Assembly: GCF_026341815.1 (NCBI RefSeq)
Contig: NZ_JAPENX010000001.1
Coordinates: 5,890,001 to 5,954,000, forward strand
DNA: 64,000 bases
Reading direction: 5' to 3'
Source: Streptomyces sp. NBC_00572
GTDB lineage: Bacteria > Actinomycetota > Actinomycetes > Streptomycetales > Streptomycetaceae
The position numbers and the translations under genes are program-made. Numbering within the stretch: position 1 is the stretch's first letter; each line of letters starts with the position of its first letter. Below are positions 48,664 to 57,993 of this stretch, piece by piece. The notes under the pieces were generated by a model. The model did not search any database, had not been told where the DNA came from, and saw nothing but the letters and a program-made list of their open reading frames with translations.

Positions 48664-50834
48664 CGCTCGTGCCCGAGGTCGGCCGACAGCCGCGTCACCA
48701 GGTCGTGGGCCGCGTCGGGGATCACCGTGCCCGGCGGGAACACGGCGGCCGCGCCCATCTCCAGGAGCGTCGCCACGTCCTGCGGAGGAATCACCCCGCC
48801 GACCACGATCATGATGTCCTCGCGGCCCTCCGCCGCCAGTTCCTCCCGCAGCGCCGGTACGAGCGTGAGGTGTCCGGCGGCGAGCGACGAGACCCCGACG
48901 ATGTGCACGTCCGCCTCGACGGCCTGGCGGGCCACCTCGGCCGGGGTCTGGAACAGCGGGCCGACGTCCACGTCGAAGCCCAGGTCGGCGAAGGCCGTGG
49001 CGATCACCTTCTGGCCGCGGTCGTGGCCGTCCTGGCCCATCTTGGCGACCAGGATGCGGGGGCGCCGTCCCTCGGCCTCGCCGAAGGCGTCCACCAGGGC
49101 CCGGGTGCGCTCCACCGAGGGGGACGCGCCGGCTTCGTTGCGGTACACACCGGAGATCGTACGGATCTGTCCGGCGTGGCGGCCGTACACCTTCTCCAGG
49201 GCGTCGGAGATCTCGCCCACGGTCGCCATCGCACGGGCGGCGTTCACCGCGAGCTCCAGCAGGTTGCCTTCGCCGCCGGCCGCCCGGGTGAGCGCGGCGA
49301 GCGCGTCCTGGCAGGCCTGCTCGTCGCGCTCCTCGCGCAGCCGCTTCAGCTTGGCGATCTGCTGGGCGCGCACCGAGGAGTTGTCGACCTTCAGGACGTC
49401 GATCTGCTCGTCGGTCGCCACGCGGTACTTGTTGACACCGATCACCGGCTGCCGTCCGGAGTCGATCCGGGCCTGGGTACGGGCCGCGGCCTCCTCCACG
49501 CGCAGCTTGGGAATGCCCGCGTCGATGGCCTTGGCCATGCCGCCGGCCTGCTCGACCTCCTGGATGTGCTTCCAGGCGCGCCGCGCGAGGTCGTAGGTGA
49601 GCTTCTCGACGTACGCGCTGCCGCCCCACGGGTCGATGGTCCGGCAGGTGCCCGACTCCTGCTGGATGAGCAGCTGGGTGTTGCGGGCGATGCGGGCGGA
49701 GAAGTCGGTCGGCAGGGCGAGCGCCTCGTCGAGGGCGTTGGTGTGCAGCGACTGGGTGTGGCCCTGGGTGGCCGCCATCGCCTCGACGCAGGTGCGCGTG
49801 ACGTTGTTGAACACGTCCTGCGCGGTGAGCGACCAGCCCGACGTCTGCGAATGGGTGCGGAGCGACAGTGACTTGGGGTTGGCGGGGTCGAACTGCTGCA
49901 CGAGTTTTGCCCAAAGGAGGCGGGCAGCGCGCAGCTTGGCGATCTCCATGAAGAAGTTCATGCCGATCGCCCAGAAGAACGACAGGCGAGGCGCGAACGC
50001 GTCCACGTCGAGCCCGGCCTCGCGGCCCGCGCGGATGTACTCCACACCGTCGGCGAGGGTGTACGCCAGCTCCAGGTCGGCCGTCGCTCCCGCCTCCTGG
50101 ATGTGATAGCCGGAGATGGAGATGGAGTTGTACCGCGGCATCCGCTGCGAGGTGTAGGCGAAGATGTCGGAGATGATCCGCATCGACGGCCCGGGCGGAT
50201 AGATGTACGTGTTGCGGACCATGAACTCCTTGAGGATGTCGTTCTGGATGGTCCCGGCCAGCTTCTCGGGCGGTACGCCCTGCTCCTCGGCGGCCACGAT
50301 GTACAGCGCGAGCACGGGGAGCACGGCGCCGTTCATCGTCATCGACACGGTCATCCTGTCGAGCGGGATGCCGTCGAACAGCTGGCGCATGTCGTAGATC
50401 GAGTCGATGGCCACGCCGGCCATGCCGACGTCACCGGTCACGCGCGGGTGGTCGCTGTCGTACCCGCGGTGGGTCGGCAGGTCGAAGGCGACCGACAGGC
50501 CCTTCTGGCCGGCGGCGAGGTTGCGCCGGTAGAAGGCGTTCGACTCCTCGGCCGTGGAGAAGCCCGCGTACTGCCGGATCGTCCAGGGCTGGTTGACGTA
50601 CATCGTCGGGTACGGGCCGCGCAGGTACGGGGCCATGCCGGGGCGGGTGTCCAGGAAGTCCAGGCCCTCCAGGTCCTGCCCGGTGTACAGCGGCTTGACG
50701 CCGATGCCCTCCGGGGTCTCCCAGAGCAGGTCGTCCCCGCCGGTGGCCTTCTTGACGGCCGTACGCCACGCTTCGGGACCGCCGTCGGCGGTCGGCGCCC
50801 CGAGCTCGATCCCGGAGAAATCGGGGATGGACAT
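48660..50834 (-). CDS. mutB: Methylmalonyl-CoA mutase, large (alpha) subunit
   Basis: A 724-residue catalytic subunit. The N-terminal TIM barrel contains YPTMYVNQPWTIRQYAGFST, FDLPTHRGYDSDHPRVTGDV, SISGYHIQEAG and THSQTSGWSL. The C-terminal cobalamin-binding domain carries the base-off motif DGHDRG near residue 602, then IVGVSSLAAGHLTLVP and GGVIPPQD. It interconverts (R)-methylmalonyl-CoA and succinyl-CoA, which supplies methylmalonyl-CoA for polyketides or feeds propionate carbon into the TCA cycle. Its ATG overlaps the mutA stop. No cobalamin riboswitch is evident upstream of the operon. Confidence 0.96.
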   Translation of the reverse strand: MSIPDFSGIELGAPTADGGPEAWRTAVKKATGGDDLLWETPEGIGVKPLYTGQDLEGLDFLDTRPGMAPYLRGPYPTMYVNQPWTIRQYAGFSTAEESNAFYRRNLAAGQKGLSVAFDLPTHRGYDSDHPRVTGDVGMAGVAIDSIYDMRQLFDGIPLDRMTVSMTMNGAVLPVLALYIVAAEEQGVPPEKLAGTIQNDILKEFMVRNTYIYPPGPSMRIISDIFAYTSQRMPRYNSISISGYHIQEAGATADLELAYTLADGVEYIRAGREAGLDVDAFAPRLSFFWAIGMNFFMEIAKLRAARLLWAKLVQQFDPANPKSLSLRTHSQTSGWSLTAQDVFNNVTRTCVEAMAATQGHTQSLHTNALDEALALPTDFSARIARNTQLLIQQESGTCRTIDPWGGSAYVEKLTYDLARRAWKHIQEVEQAGGMAKAIDAGIPKLRVEEAAARTQARIDSGRQPVIGVNKYRVATDEQIDVLKVDNSSVRAQQIAKLKRLREERDEQACQDALAALTRAAGGEGNLLELAVNAARAMATVGEISDALEKVYGRHAGQIRTISGVYRNEAGASPSVERTRALVDAFGEAEGRRPRILVAKMGQDGHDRGQKVIATAFADLGFDVDVGPLFQTPAEVARQAVEADVHIVGVSSLAAGHLTLVPALREELAAEGREDIMIVVGGVIPPQDVATLLEMGAAAVFPPGTVIPDAAHDLVTRLSADLGHER

Positions 50835-52645
50835 CAGGACACTCCCATGCGGTCGAGGGCGGTGGAGAGCAGGGCGACGGCGTCACAACCCGCGAAGAGG
50901 AACGAGTCGACACCGGGGTGGTCCCCGGGGCGACCGGCGAGGAGGACGTGCTCGGCTCCCGCCGCGCGCAGCTCCGCGGCCACGGTTCCGGCCTGCTCCG
51001 CGTACAGCGCGTCGCTGGAGCAGAGGCAGACCTCGCGGGCGCCGCTCTCCTCGAACGTGCCCTCGGTGACCGGCTCGATGCCGCCCGCCTGGAAGAGGTT
51101 CGCGGCGAAGGTGACCCGGGCCGAGTGCGCGGCCGCCGGGCCGAGCGCGGCCAGATAGACCCGGGGCCGGGCCCCGGTCGCGGCCAGGTGCGCGTCGGAG
51201 CGGGCGCGCAGCGCCTCGTACGCCTCGTCGCGCCGGACGCGGGGAAGACCGCCGGACGGCTGCTCGGGCGCGGGTGCGCGCTCGACGGGCTTCTCGGTGA
51301 GGTGGGGGAACTCGCTGACACCCGTGATGGGTTCGCGGCGTGTGGCCAGCTTCTTGCTGCGCGCGGCCCAGGTCGCGGCCAGCTGCTCGCCGATCGTCCC
51401 GGCGCGCAGCGCGGCCTCCTGGCCGCCGGCCCGCTCGATGCCCTGGAAGAACTCCCAGGCCGCGTGCGCCAGCTCGTCGGTGAGCCGTTCCACGTACCAG
51501 GAGCCGCCCGCCGGGTCGATCACCCGGGAGAGGTGCGACTCCTCGATGAGGACGGTGGAGGTGTTTCGGGCGATCCGGCGCGCGAAGGCGTCCGGCAGCC
51601 CCAGCGAGTCGTCGAAGGGGAGGACGGTGACGCTGTCGGCGCCGCCCACCCCGGCGGCGAGGGTGGCCACCGTGGTGCGCAGCATGTTCACCCACGGGTC
51701 GCGGCGCGTCATCATCACCGGCGAGGTCACCGCGTGCTGGCGCTGCGCGCCCGCGTCCGGGGCGCCGCAGACCTCGGCCACCCGGGCCCAGAGGCGGCGT
51801 GCCGCGCGGAGTTTGGCGATGGTCAGGAACTGGTCGGCGGTGGCCGAGTACCGGAACTCCAGCTGTGCGCACGCCTCGGCGACGCTCAGCCCGGCCTCGG
51901 TCAGACCGCGTAGATAGGCCACGCCCGTCGCGAGCGAGCAGCCCAGTTCCTGGGCGGCCGAGCCACCGGCCTCGTGGTACGGCAGGGCGTCCACGGTCAG
52001 GGCGCGCACCCCCGGGTACCGGTCGGCGCAGCGGCGCGCGAGACCGGCGACGGACGCGAGGTCGTACGCCGGGCGGCCGGTGCGGGCCTCGTGGCCGAGC
52101 GGGTCGGCGCCCAGGTTGCCCCGGGCCGCGTCGTCGGCGACGCCGCGCTCCTCGTAGAGCCCCAGCAGTCGCTCGGCGGCGGCCGCCGTCTCGTCGCCCG
52201 CGTCGAGGACCACCGGAGCCAGGTCGAGGTAGACCCCGTCGAGGACCGTGGCGAGGGAGGAGACCGGGATGCCGGTGCCGCCGACGCCCAGCCAGAGGGA
52301 GGTGACGCCGTTCTCCAGGTCGGCGAGGACCGCGTCGCCGTCGGCCGCGAGATGCCGCTGGCGTACGTCCCAGCCGCCGAGGGTGTTGCCTTCGGCGCGG
52401 CCGCCGCGCACGAAGGGCGCGAAGCCGGGGAGTCCGGCGTCGGGGGCGGCGTCGCGCGCGGTGTACAGCGGACGGGTGTCGAGGCCGTCTTCGAGGAGTG
52501 TGGAAAGGGCGTCCTCGGCGGCGTCGCCGGAGACCTCTTTGCCGGACTTGCGCAGGACACCTGCCACAAGGTGTTGCCACTGTTCGTGTGGCGCGTCAGG
52601 GAATTCGGACGCCAGGGAGAGCCCGTCGTCAGGCAGGACCGTCAT
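50834..52645 (-). CDS. mutA: Methylmalonyl-CoA mutase, small (beta) subunit
   Basis: A 603-residue paralogue of the large subunit. The barrel core is preserved (RGGRAEGNTLGGWDVRQRHL, ALTVDALPYHEAGGSAAQEL, TSPVMMTRRDPWVNMLRTTV, DPAGGSWYVERLT). The C-terminal domain lacks DGHDRG and cannot bind cobalamin (FEESGAREVCLCSSDALYAE). It forms the structural partner in the alpha/beta heterodimer. First gene of the operon; the 154 bases upstream contain no feature I can name. Confidence 0.94.
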   Translation of the reverse strand: MTVLPDDGLSLASEFPDAPHEQWQHLVAGVLRKSGKEVSGDAAEDALSTLLEDGLDTRPLYTARDAAPDAGLPGFAPFVRGGRAEGNTLGGWDVRQRHLAADGDAVLADLENGVTSLWLGVGGTGIPVSSLATVLDGVYLDLAPVVLDAGDETAAAAERLLGLYEERGVADDAARGNLGADPLGHEARTGRPAYDLASVAGLARRCADRYPGVRALTVDALPYHEAGGSAAQELGCSLATGVAYLRGLTEAGLSVAEACAQLEFRYSATADQFLTIAKLRAARRLWARVAEVCGAPDAGAQRQHAVTSPVMMTRRDPWVNMLRTTVATLAAGVGGADSVTVLPFDDSLGLPDAFARRIARNTSTVLIEESHLSRVIDPAGGSWYVERLTDELAHAAWEFFQGIERAGGQEAALRAGTIGEQLAATWAARSKKLATRREPITGVSEFPHLTEKPVERAPAPEQPSGGLPRVRRDEAYEALRARSDAHLAATGARPRVYLAALGPAAAHSARVTFAANLFQAGGIEPVTEGTFEESGAREVCLCSSDALYAEQAGTVAAELRAAGAEHVLLAGRPGDHPGVDSFLFAGCDAVALLSTALDRMGVS

Positions 52646-52799
52646 GCTCGGATGCTAGGGGAGATCGACAAAGCAGCAGGAGGGCGTACGACTGTGACCT
52701 TCTTCTCTTCGACCTGGGGCGTTCGGTGTGGTGGGAGCTGTGCGCGGCGTCGTGGGCGCGGTCGGCGGCGTTGTCAGTGGTGGCTGGGACGCTGATCGT

Positions 52800-53075
52800 A
52801 TGGACAGGGACGAGGAGCTGTTGAGAGGCCGGGTCTACGGCCAGGACCATGACGACCCCCGCCCGGGCCCGCGGCCCGGCCGGATCTATGCCGAACTGGT
52901 CGGCGGCCCGCTCGACGGGCTGCTGCTCGACGTCACCGACCGGACGCCGGAGCAGCGGGCGGCCGGCGTGGCCCTGGAGACGGAGCTGGGGAGGTACGGC
53001 GCCGACGGACGCTCGCTGTACGACGCGAGGCCCGGCGCCCCTCTCCACTTCGACTGGTCCGGCGATGCGCCGTGA
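52800..53075 (+). CDS. Small hypothetical protein
   Basis: A 91-residue acidic protein, MDRDEELLRGRVYGQDHDDP with a Pro/Arg-rich stretch, YAELVGGPLDGLLLDVTDRT, and DARPGAPLHFDWSGDAP. The GGPLDG phrase occurs in several small actinobacterial proteins of unknown role. No signal peptide or membrane segment. The ATG at 52800 is preferred over an upstream start at 52728, which would add a low-complexity Gly/Val stretch. The gene is divergent from mutA. Confidence 0.55.
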   Translation: MDRDEELLRGRVYGQDHDDPRPGPRPGRIYAELVGGPLDGLLLDVTDRTPEQRAAGVALETELGRYGADGRSLYDARPGAPLHFDWSGDAP

Positions 53076-53183
53076 GCGGATTCCCGTCATATGTGCGCAA
53101 AAGAGGGCTCATCACACGGGGTGTCAGTCGTCCTGCGACTCCCGGGTCTTCACCCGTCCGTTCCCTATCGAGCCCGCGATGAG

Positions 53184-53202
53184 TTAGCTTAGGCTTACCT
53201 AA
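53184..53202 (+). promoter_or_regulatory. Iron box (DmdR/IdeR-type operator)
   Basis: TTAGCTTAGGCTTACCTAA agrees at nearly every position with the 19-bp iron box consensus of actinobacterial DtxR-family repressors. It lies 34 bases before the DUF2470 gene, so that gene should be repressed when iron is plentiful. Confidence 0.82.
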
Positions 53203-53235
53203 GTAGCCCTCGTCATCTGTCCCGGGAGATCTCGG

Positions 53236-53940
53236 ATGCGTTCCTTCACCACCCGCGTCACGCGGCCCACCCCCGCCGAGCGCGTGCGATCGATCCTGGC
53301 CGCCGCCCACTCGATGACGGTCGTGTCCGACGGACTCCACCAGGAAGTGCACCTCCTGGACGGGACCGGGCCCATGGGGCACATCCACCTCCACGACCCG
53401 TCCGAGGAGAGCCACGCCGGGCAGCCCGCGCGGATCCCCGTGCGCCTGGAGTTCACCGACATCGCCCCCACTCCCGTACGGGAACGGCTGCGGGCGCGCG
53501 TCACCCTCACGGGACTCCTCGCCACCCCGTACGAGCCCGGGGCGACCACGAGCATCTGCATGGAGTTCGGCCAGGCCCTCCTGGAGGACGCCGAGGGCCG
53601 GAGCTACATCACCCTGGAAGAACTCCACGCGACCGACGTCGACCCGATGGCCTCCTGCGAGGCGTCCATGCTGACCCACCTCGTCGACGGTCACAGCGAG
53701 CTCGTCCCCCTGCTCCTGCGCCTCGTCCGGCCGCGCCCCGAACGGGACATGGTCCGCGCCCTCCCCGTCGCCCTCGACCGGTACGGCATCACCCTGCGCC
53801 TCGAACACCCCGCCGGCCACCAGGACGTCCGGCTGCCCTTCCCCACCCCGGTCACCGACCTCGACCAGGCCGGCCCCCGTATCCACGCTCTCCTCGCCGC
53901 GGCCCGCCGCTCCTCCCACCCCAACCGCCTGCTGACCTGA
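53236..53940 (+). CDS. DUF2470 domain protein, iron-regulated
   Basis: A 234-residue protein. It opens with TPAERVRSILAAAHSMTVVS, and the C-terminal half (about 145-230) contains the DUF2470 pattern SCEASMLTHLVDGHSELVPL followed by RYGITLRLEHPAGHQDVRLP. DUF2470 occurs at the C-terminus of HugZ-type haem-degrading or haem-binding proteins and also alone. The His-containing HLVDGH segment may contact haem or metal. With an iron box directly upstream, a role in haem-iron use under iron starvation is plausible. No siderophore gene is adjacent. Confidence 0.83.
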   Translation: MRSFTTRVTRPTPAERVRSILAAAHSMTVVSDGLHQEVHLLDGTGPMGHIHLHDPSEESHAGQPARIPVRLEFTDIAPTPVRERLRARVTLTGLLATPYEPGATTSICMEFGQALLEDAEGRSYITLEELHATDVDPMASCEASMLTHLVDGHSELVPLLLRLVRPRPERDMVRALPVALDRYGITLRLEHPAGHQDVRLPFPTPVTDLDQAGPRIHALLAAARRSSHPNRLLT

Positions 53941-54065
53941 CCGAACGCCCGCCCGCCCCGGCCGAGATGCCGGAGCACCGAGGCAGGCGAACAATGGACG
54001 GGTAGACCCGTGCATCGTCGGTGCGGGGACCGCTCGGGGACTTCCCAACCGGACACGGCCTTGCC

Positions 54066-56351
54066 ATGAACGCAGGAAGCCCGGCCGCTACCCGGCCGTC
54101 ACCGCCCAGGGGTGCGCTCTATCGACTGGGTCACTGGTGCGCCCGTCACTTCATCGTCGTCATCGCGCTGTGGCTGGCGGCGATGGTGGGACTCCAGATC
54201 ACCGACAGGGCGGTCGGAGGGCAGTACTCCGACAACTTCGACCTCCCCGGGGTGCAGTCGACGGAGGGGCTCGACGCCCTCCAGGCGCACGACCCCGCTG
54301 CCGCCGGCTACGCGGCGCAGATCGTCCTGAACAGGTCCTCGGGGCCGCTCACGGACGAGGCGTCCGTCATCAACTCGACCGTCACCGCCCTGGAGAAACT
54401 GCCCGACGTCATCGGCGCCCAGAACCCCCTGCCGCCGCCGGGCACCACCCCGCCCGCCCTGCCCGCCGGGGTCCCCAACACCGGCCCGCTGTCCACCGAC
54501 GGCAAGACCGCCTACATCACCGTGCGCTTCAGCGTGCCTCCCTCCACCCTCGGCACCGATTACCTGCCCGGGGTCGACAACGCCGTCCAACCGCTCCGCG
54601 ACGCGGGCGTGGACGTCGAGTACGGCGGCCCCCTGGGCGAACTCGCCCGGCCGGCGGCCGACGACCGCACCAGTGAGGCCATCGGCTTCGCCGTCGCGAT
54701 CGTCGTCCTCCTCATCGGCTTCGGCAGCGTCATCGGGGCCGTCCTGCCGCTGATCACCGCGCTCCTCGGGGCGATCTGCGGCCTCGCGCTCCTCGGCCTG
54801 ATGGCGGCGGCCTTCACCTTCGGCACCGTCTCGCCCACGCTGGCCACCATGATCGGCCTGGGCGTCGGCATCGACTACGCGCTCTTCCTCATCACCCGCC
54901 ACCGCCAGAACCTCATGAACGGGCACAGTCCCGCCGAATCCGCGGGCCTCGCGACCACCACCAGCGGCCGCGCCGTCCTGGTCTCCGGCTGTACGGTCAT
55001 CATCGCCCTCTCGGGCCTGTGGGTCTCCGGTGTCAGCTTCATCGGCAAACTGGGCCTGGCGGCCGCCTTCACGGTCGTCACCGCGGTCCTGGCCGCGCTC
55101 ACCCTGGTCCCGGCCATGCTGGGTCTCGTCGGCAAGCGCATCGACCGCTACCACGTGCGCAAGCCCGTGGCGGAGACCGACGCCGAGCCCGGAGCGCCCG
55201 CGCACGGCACCTGGCACCGGTACGCGCAACGGGTGGAGAAGCGCCCCTGGTGGTTCCTGACCGGCGGCGTCCTGGTGCTGCTCGTCCTGGCCTTCCCGCT
55301 GCTCTTCATCCAGCTCGGCCACATCGGCGACGGCGCCGACCCCAAGTCCTTCACGGACCGGCGCGCCTACGACCTCATCTCCACCGCCTTCGGGCCCGGC
55401 GCGAACGGCCCGCTGACCGTGGTCGTCGACCAGACGGCCGTCCCCTCCGCGGACCGCGCGGACCTCGCCGACAAGCTCAAGCAGTCACTGACCGGAGTCC
55501 CCGACGCGGCCTACATCACCCCGCTCCAGGCCACCCCCGACGGGGACGTCCTGGTCGGCACCGCCTACTCGGTGGCCTCCCCGCAGGACGAGAAGACCAC
55601 CCAGCTGACCAACCACCTCGTCGACGACGTACTGCCGCAGGCGGCGGCCGGCACCGACGCGAAGACATACGTCACCGGCACGACGGCCTCCCAGGTGGAC
55701 TTCCTCGACCTCGTCTCCAGCCGGCTCCCGCTGATCATCGCCGTGGTGGTGGGGCTCGCCTTCCTCGTCATCCTTGTCGTCTTCCGCGGACTCCTCGTCG
55801 CGGTGAAGGCCGCCGTCCTCAACGTGCTCTCCATCGCCGCCTCGTACGGCGTGGTCGTGGCCGTCTTCCAGTGGGGCTGGGGCGGGCCCGCGCTCGGCGT
55901 CTCCGGCAAGGTGCCCATCGAGAGCTATGTGCCGATGATGATGTTCGCCATCGTCTTCGGCCTGAGCATGGACTACGAGATCTTCCTGCTGTCCCGCGTC
56001 CGGGAGGCCTGGCTCCGCACCGGTGATTCGAAGGCCAGTGTGGCCCACGCCCTGGAGATCACCGCTCGGGTCATCACCTGCGCCGCACTCATCATGGTCA
56101 GCGTCTTCGCGGCCTTCATCGTCTCGGACAACATCGTCGTCAAGATGCTCGGCCTCGGCCTCGCCGCCAGCGTCCTCATCGACGCCACGGTGGTACGGCT
56201 CCTCCTGGTGCCCGCCGTGATGACCCTCCTCGGCGAGCACGCCTGGTGGACCCCCCGCTGGCTGGACCGGATACTGCCGCACCTGGACACCGAGGGCGAG
56301 GGCGAAGTGGAACCGGCAGAACCGGCGGCGGCCGGGGCGAGGAAGGGCTGA
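54066..56351 (+). CDS. MMPL-family RND-like transporter
   Basis: A 761-residue transporter built of two halves, each one helix, a large external loop, then about five helices. Half one: first helix FIVVIALWLAAMVGLQI, with GLGVGIDYALFLITRHRQNL as the proton-relay motif. Half two: VVVGLAFLVILVVFRGL and FAIVFGLSMDYEIFLLSRVR, the second copy of the Asp-Tyr motif. MMPL proteins export lipids, glycolipids or hydrophobic metabolites driven by the proton gradient. The substrate is unknown. The ATG at 54066 is preferred; the ribosome site is weak. It ends three bases from the convergent LLM gene. Confidence 0.88.
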   Translation: MNAGSPAATRPSPPRGALYRLGHWCARHFIVVIALWLAAMVGLQITDRAVGGQYSDNFDLPGVQSTEGLDALQAHDPAAAGYAAQIVLNRSSGPLTDEASVINSTVTALEKLPDVIGAQNPLPPPGTTPPALPAGVPNTGPLSTDGKTAYITVRFSVPPSTLGTDYLPGVDNAVQPLRDAGVDVEYGGPLGELARPAADDRTSEAIGFAVAIVVLLIGFGSVIGAVLPLITALLGAICGLALLGLMAAAFTFGTVSPTLATMIGLGVGIDYALFLITRHRQNLMNGHSPAESAGLATTTSGRAVLVSGCTVIIALSGLWVSGVSFIGKLGLAAAFTVVTAVLAALTLVPAMLGLVGKRIDRYHVRKPVAETDAEPGAPAHGTWHRYAQRVEKRPWWFLTGGVLVLLVLAFPLLFIQLGHIGDGADPKSFTDRRAYDLISTAFGPGANGPLTVVVDQTAVPSADRADLADKLKQSLTGVPDAAYITPLQATPDGDVLVGTAYSVASPQDEKTTQLTNHLVDDVLPQAAAGTDAKTYVTGTTASQVDFLDLVSSRLPLIIAVVVGLAFLVILVVFRGLLVAVKAAVLNVLSIAASYGVVVAVFQWGWGGPALGVSGKVPIESYVPMMMFAIVFGLSMDYEIFLLSRVREAWLRTGDSKASVAHALEITARVITCAALIMVSVFAAFIVSDNIVVKMLGLGLAASVLIDATVVRLLLVPAVMTLLGEHAWWTPRWLDRILPHLDTEGEGEVEPAEPAAAGARKG

Positions 56352-56354
56352 GGC

Positions 56355-57287
56355 TCATCCGCGCGACAGCTCGCCGAGCAGTTTCCAGGTACGGACGCGG
56401 CCCTCCTCGCCGTTCAGTTCCGTCGCGGTGAACACCACCTCCGTCGCCCCCGCCTCGCGGTAGCGCCGCACCTCCTCGGCGACGGTCTCCTCGTCGCCGA
56501 TCACGGCGAGTTCGGCCGCCCGGCCGGCGCCGGAGCGTTCGATGGCGCGCTGGTAGGAGGGAATCCGCTCGTACAGCGCGAGCGCCTCGGCCGCCTTCTC
56601 CCGTACGGCCCCGGCCTCCGCCTTCGTGGTGACCACACCCGGCACCAGGGCCACGATCCGGGGCGCGGGACGGCCGGCGGCCGCCGCGGCGGCGGTGACG
56701 GCGGGGACGATGTGCTCGGCGAGCGCCCGCGGACCCGCCAGGAACGGCAGGATTCCGTCGGCCAGTTCACCGCTGACGCGCAGCGCCTGCGGCCCCATCG
56801 CCGCGACCAGGATCGGCACCGGCGGCCGGGCGCCCGGCACCGCCGCCGAGTACGGCGTCGTCGCGGTCAGCAGCTCGCCGTGGAAGTCGGCACTGCCCGT
56901 TTCGAGCAGCGGCCGAAGCGCCGTCAGGAACTCCCTGAGCAGCCCGATGGGCCGCTCGTACGGGAGGCCGAAGCCGGTCTCGGTCAGGTGCTTGGTGCCG
57001 AGGGCCAGCCCCAGGTGGTACCGGCCTCCGGTGGCCGCCTGTGCGGTCTGCGCCTGGCTGGAGACGAGCAGCGGATGGCGGCCGAAGACCGGGATCGCGG
57101 AGGTCCCGACCTGAAGGCCGGGCACCTCGCGCCCCACGATCGCGGCGAGCGAGGGCGAGTCGTACGCGAAGGTCTGGCCGAACCACGCCGAGTGCAGGCC
57201 CGCGTCGCGCGCCTCCCGCGCGAGCCGCACCGTGCTGTCGATCGTGTGCTGGACGGCGGTCGAACCGAGCGTTACTCCGAGAGTCAT
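56355..57287 (-). CDS. LLM class F420-dependent oxidoreductase (second copy)
   Basis: A 310-residue luciferase-like oxidoreductase: MTLGVTLGSTAVQHTIDSTV, GLHSAWFGQTFAYDSPSLAA, VPGLQVGTSAIPVFGRHPLL, YHLGLALGTKHLTETGFGL and ILVAAMGPQALRVSGELADG. The wording corresponds to an F420-binding subfamily common in mycobacteria and streptomycetes. It is only distantly similar to the LLM gene at 5643. Substrate unknown. The ribosome site before the ATG at 57287 is weak. The longer open frame upstream is noise. Confidence 0.85.
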   Translation of the reverse strand: MTLGVTLGSTAVQHTIDSTVRLAREARDAGLHSAWFGQTFAYDSPSLAAIVGREVPGLQVGTSAIPVFGRHPLLVSSQAQTAQAATGGRYHLGLALGTKHLTETGFGLPYERPIGLLREFLTALRPLLETGSADFHGELLTATTPYSAAVPGARPPVPILVAAMGPQALRVSGELADGILPFLAGPRALAEHIVPAVTAAAAAAGRPAPRIVALVPGVVTTKAEAGAVREKAAEALALYERIPSYQRAIERSGAGRAAELAVIGDEETVAEEVRRYREAGATEVVFTATELNGEEGRVRTWKLLGELSRG

Positions 57288-57438
57288 GCATCTGGCAACC
57301 GGCCCCGCGGCGAACGGCATTCCCATCCATGTGTGAAGAGTGTGTTGCACCGTCACCGTCACTGGGGGTGTGGGAGCAGGAGCGGGCGCAGGGGGTAGGG
57401 GGGGGCGGCGGCCTCCGGTGCCCCGCGATGATGGGGCG

Positions 57439-57993
57439 ATGAAGAATCTCGCCGAGGTGGACGCGCTCGCCGACCGCGCGCACGCCGGACAGACCGACCT
57501 GATCGGTGCCCCGTACGTCGAGCACGTCCGCGCCGTCGCCGCCGGCCTCGAACCCCTCGGCCCGCACCTGGCCATGGCAGGCCTCCTCCACGACGTCATC
57601 GAGGACACCGCCTGGACGGCGGAACGACTCCGCGCAGCCGGCATCCCGGACCACGTCGTCGCCCTCGTCGAGGCCGTCACCAACACGCCCGGCACGCCGT
57701 ACGAGGAGAAGATCCGCCGCATCACGGAGGACCCCGACGCCACCCTCGTGAAGATCGCCGACAACGCCCACAACAGCCGCTCCGACCGGGCCGCCGCACT
57801 GCCGCCCGACAAGCGGGAGCGGCTCGCCGCCAAGTACCGTGCGGCCCGGCAGGCGCTGTGGGCCTCGGCCGACCCCGAGCACATCGCGACGATCCTGCGC
57901 GTCGTCAATCCCGAACTCCTGGAGGAACTGACCCCGCGATGTGACCCGGGTCACGGGAACCCGCTCCGGGGGCCGGACAGACGAGAGACGTGA
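57439..57993 (+). CDS. HD-domain phosphohydrolase resembling small alarmone hydrolases (SpoT/MESH1 HD)
   Basis: A 184-residue HD protein. Metal and catalytic residues are H28 (YVEHVRAVA), H50-D51 followed by E54-D55 in LLHDVIEDTAW, and D107 in VKIADNAHNS. The HDVxEDT motif and the ADxxHN motif are the hallmark of the (p)ppGpp hydrolase HD domain of RelA/SpoT and stand-alone MESH1-type enzymes. There is no synthetase, TGS or ACT domain. The stop overlaps the GTG start of an ECF sigma gene by four bases, so the two are translationally coupled. Activity on (p)ppGpp is inference from motifs; other nucleotide substrates are possible. Confidence 0.78.
   Translation: MKNLAEVDALADRAHAGQTDLIGAPYVEHVRAVAAGLEPLGPHLAMAGLLHDVIEDTAWTAERLRAAGIPDHVVALVEAVTNTPGTPYEEKIRRITEDPDATLVKIADNAHNSRSDRAAALPPDKRERLAAKYRAARQALWASADPEHIATILRVVNPELLEELTPRCDPGHGNPLRGPDRRET

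Noticed and set aside
52646..52799. Cobalamin riboswitch before mutA
   Set aside because: The gap is 154 bases and I could not find the conserved B12-box wording or a long leader. A covariance model search would be decisive.
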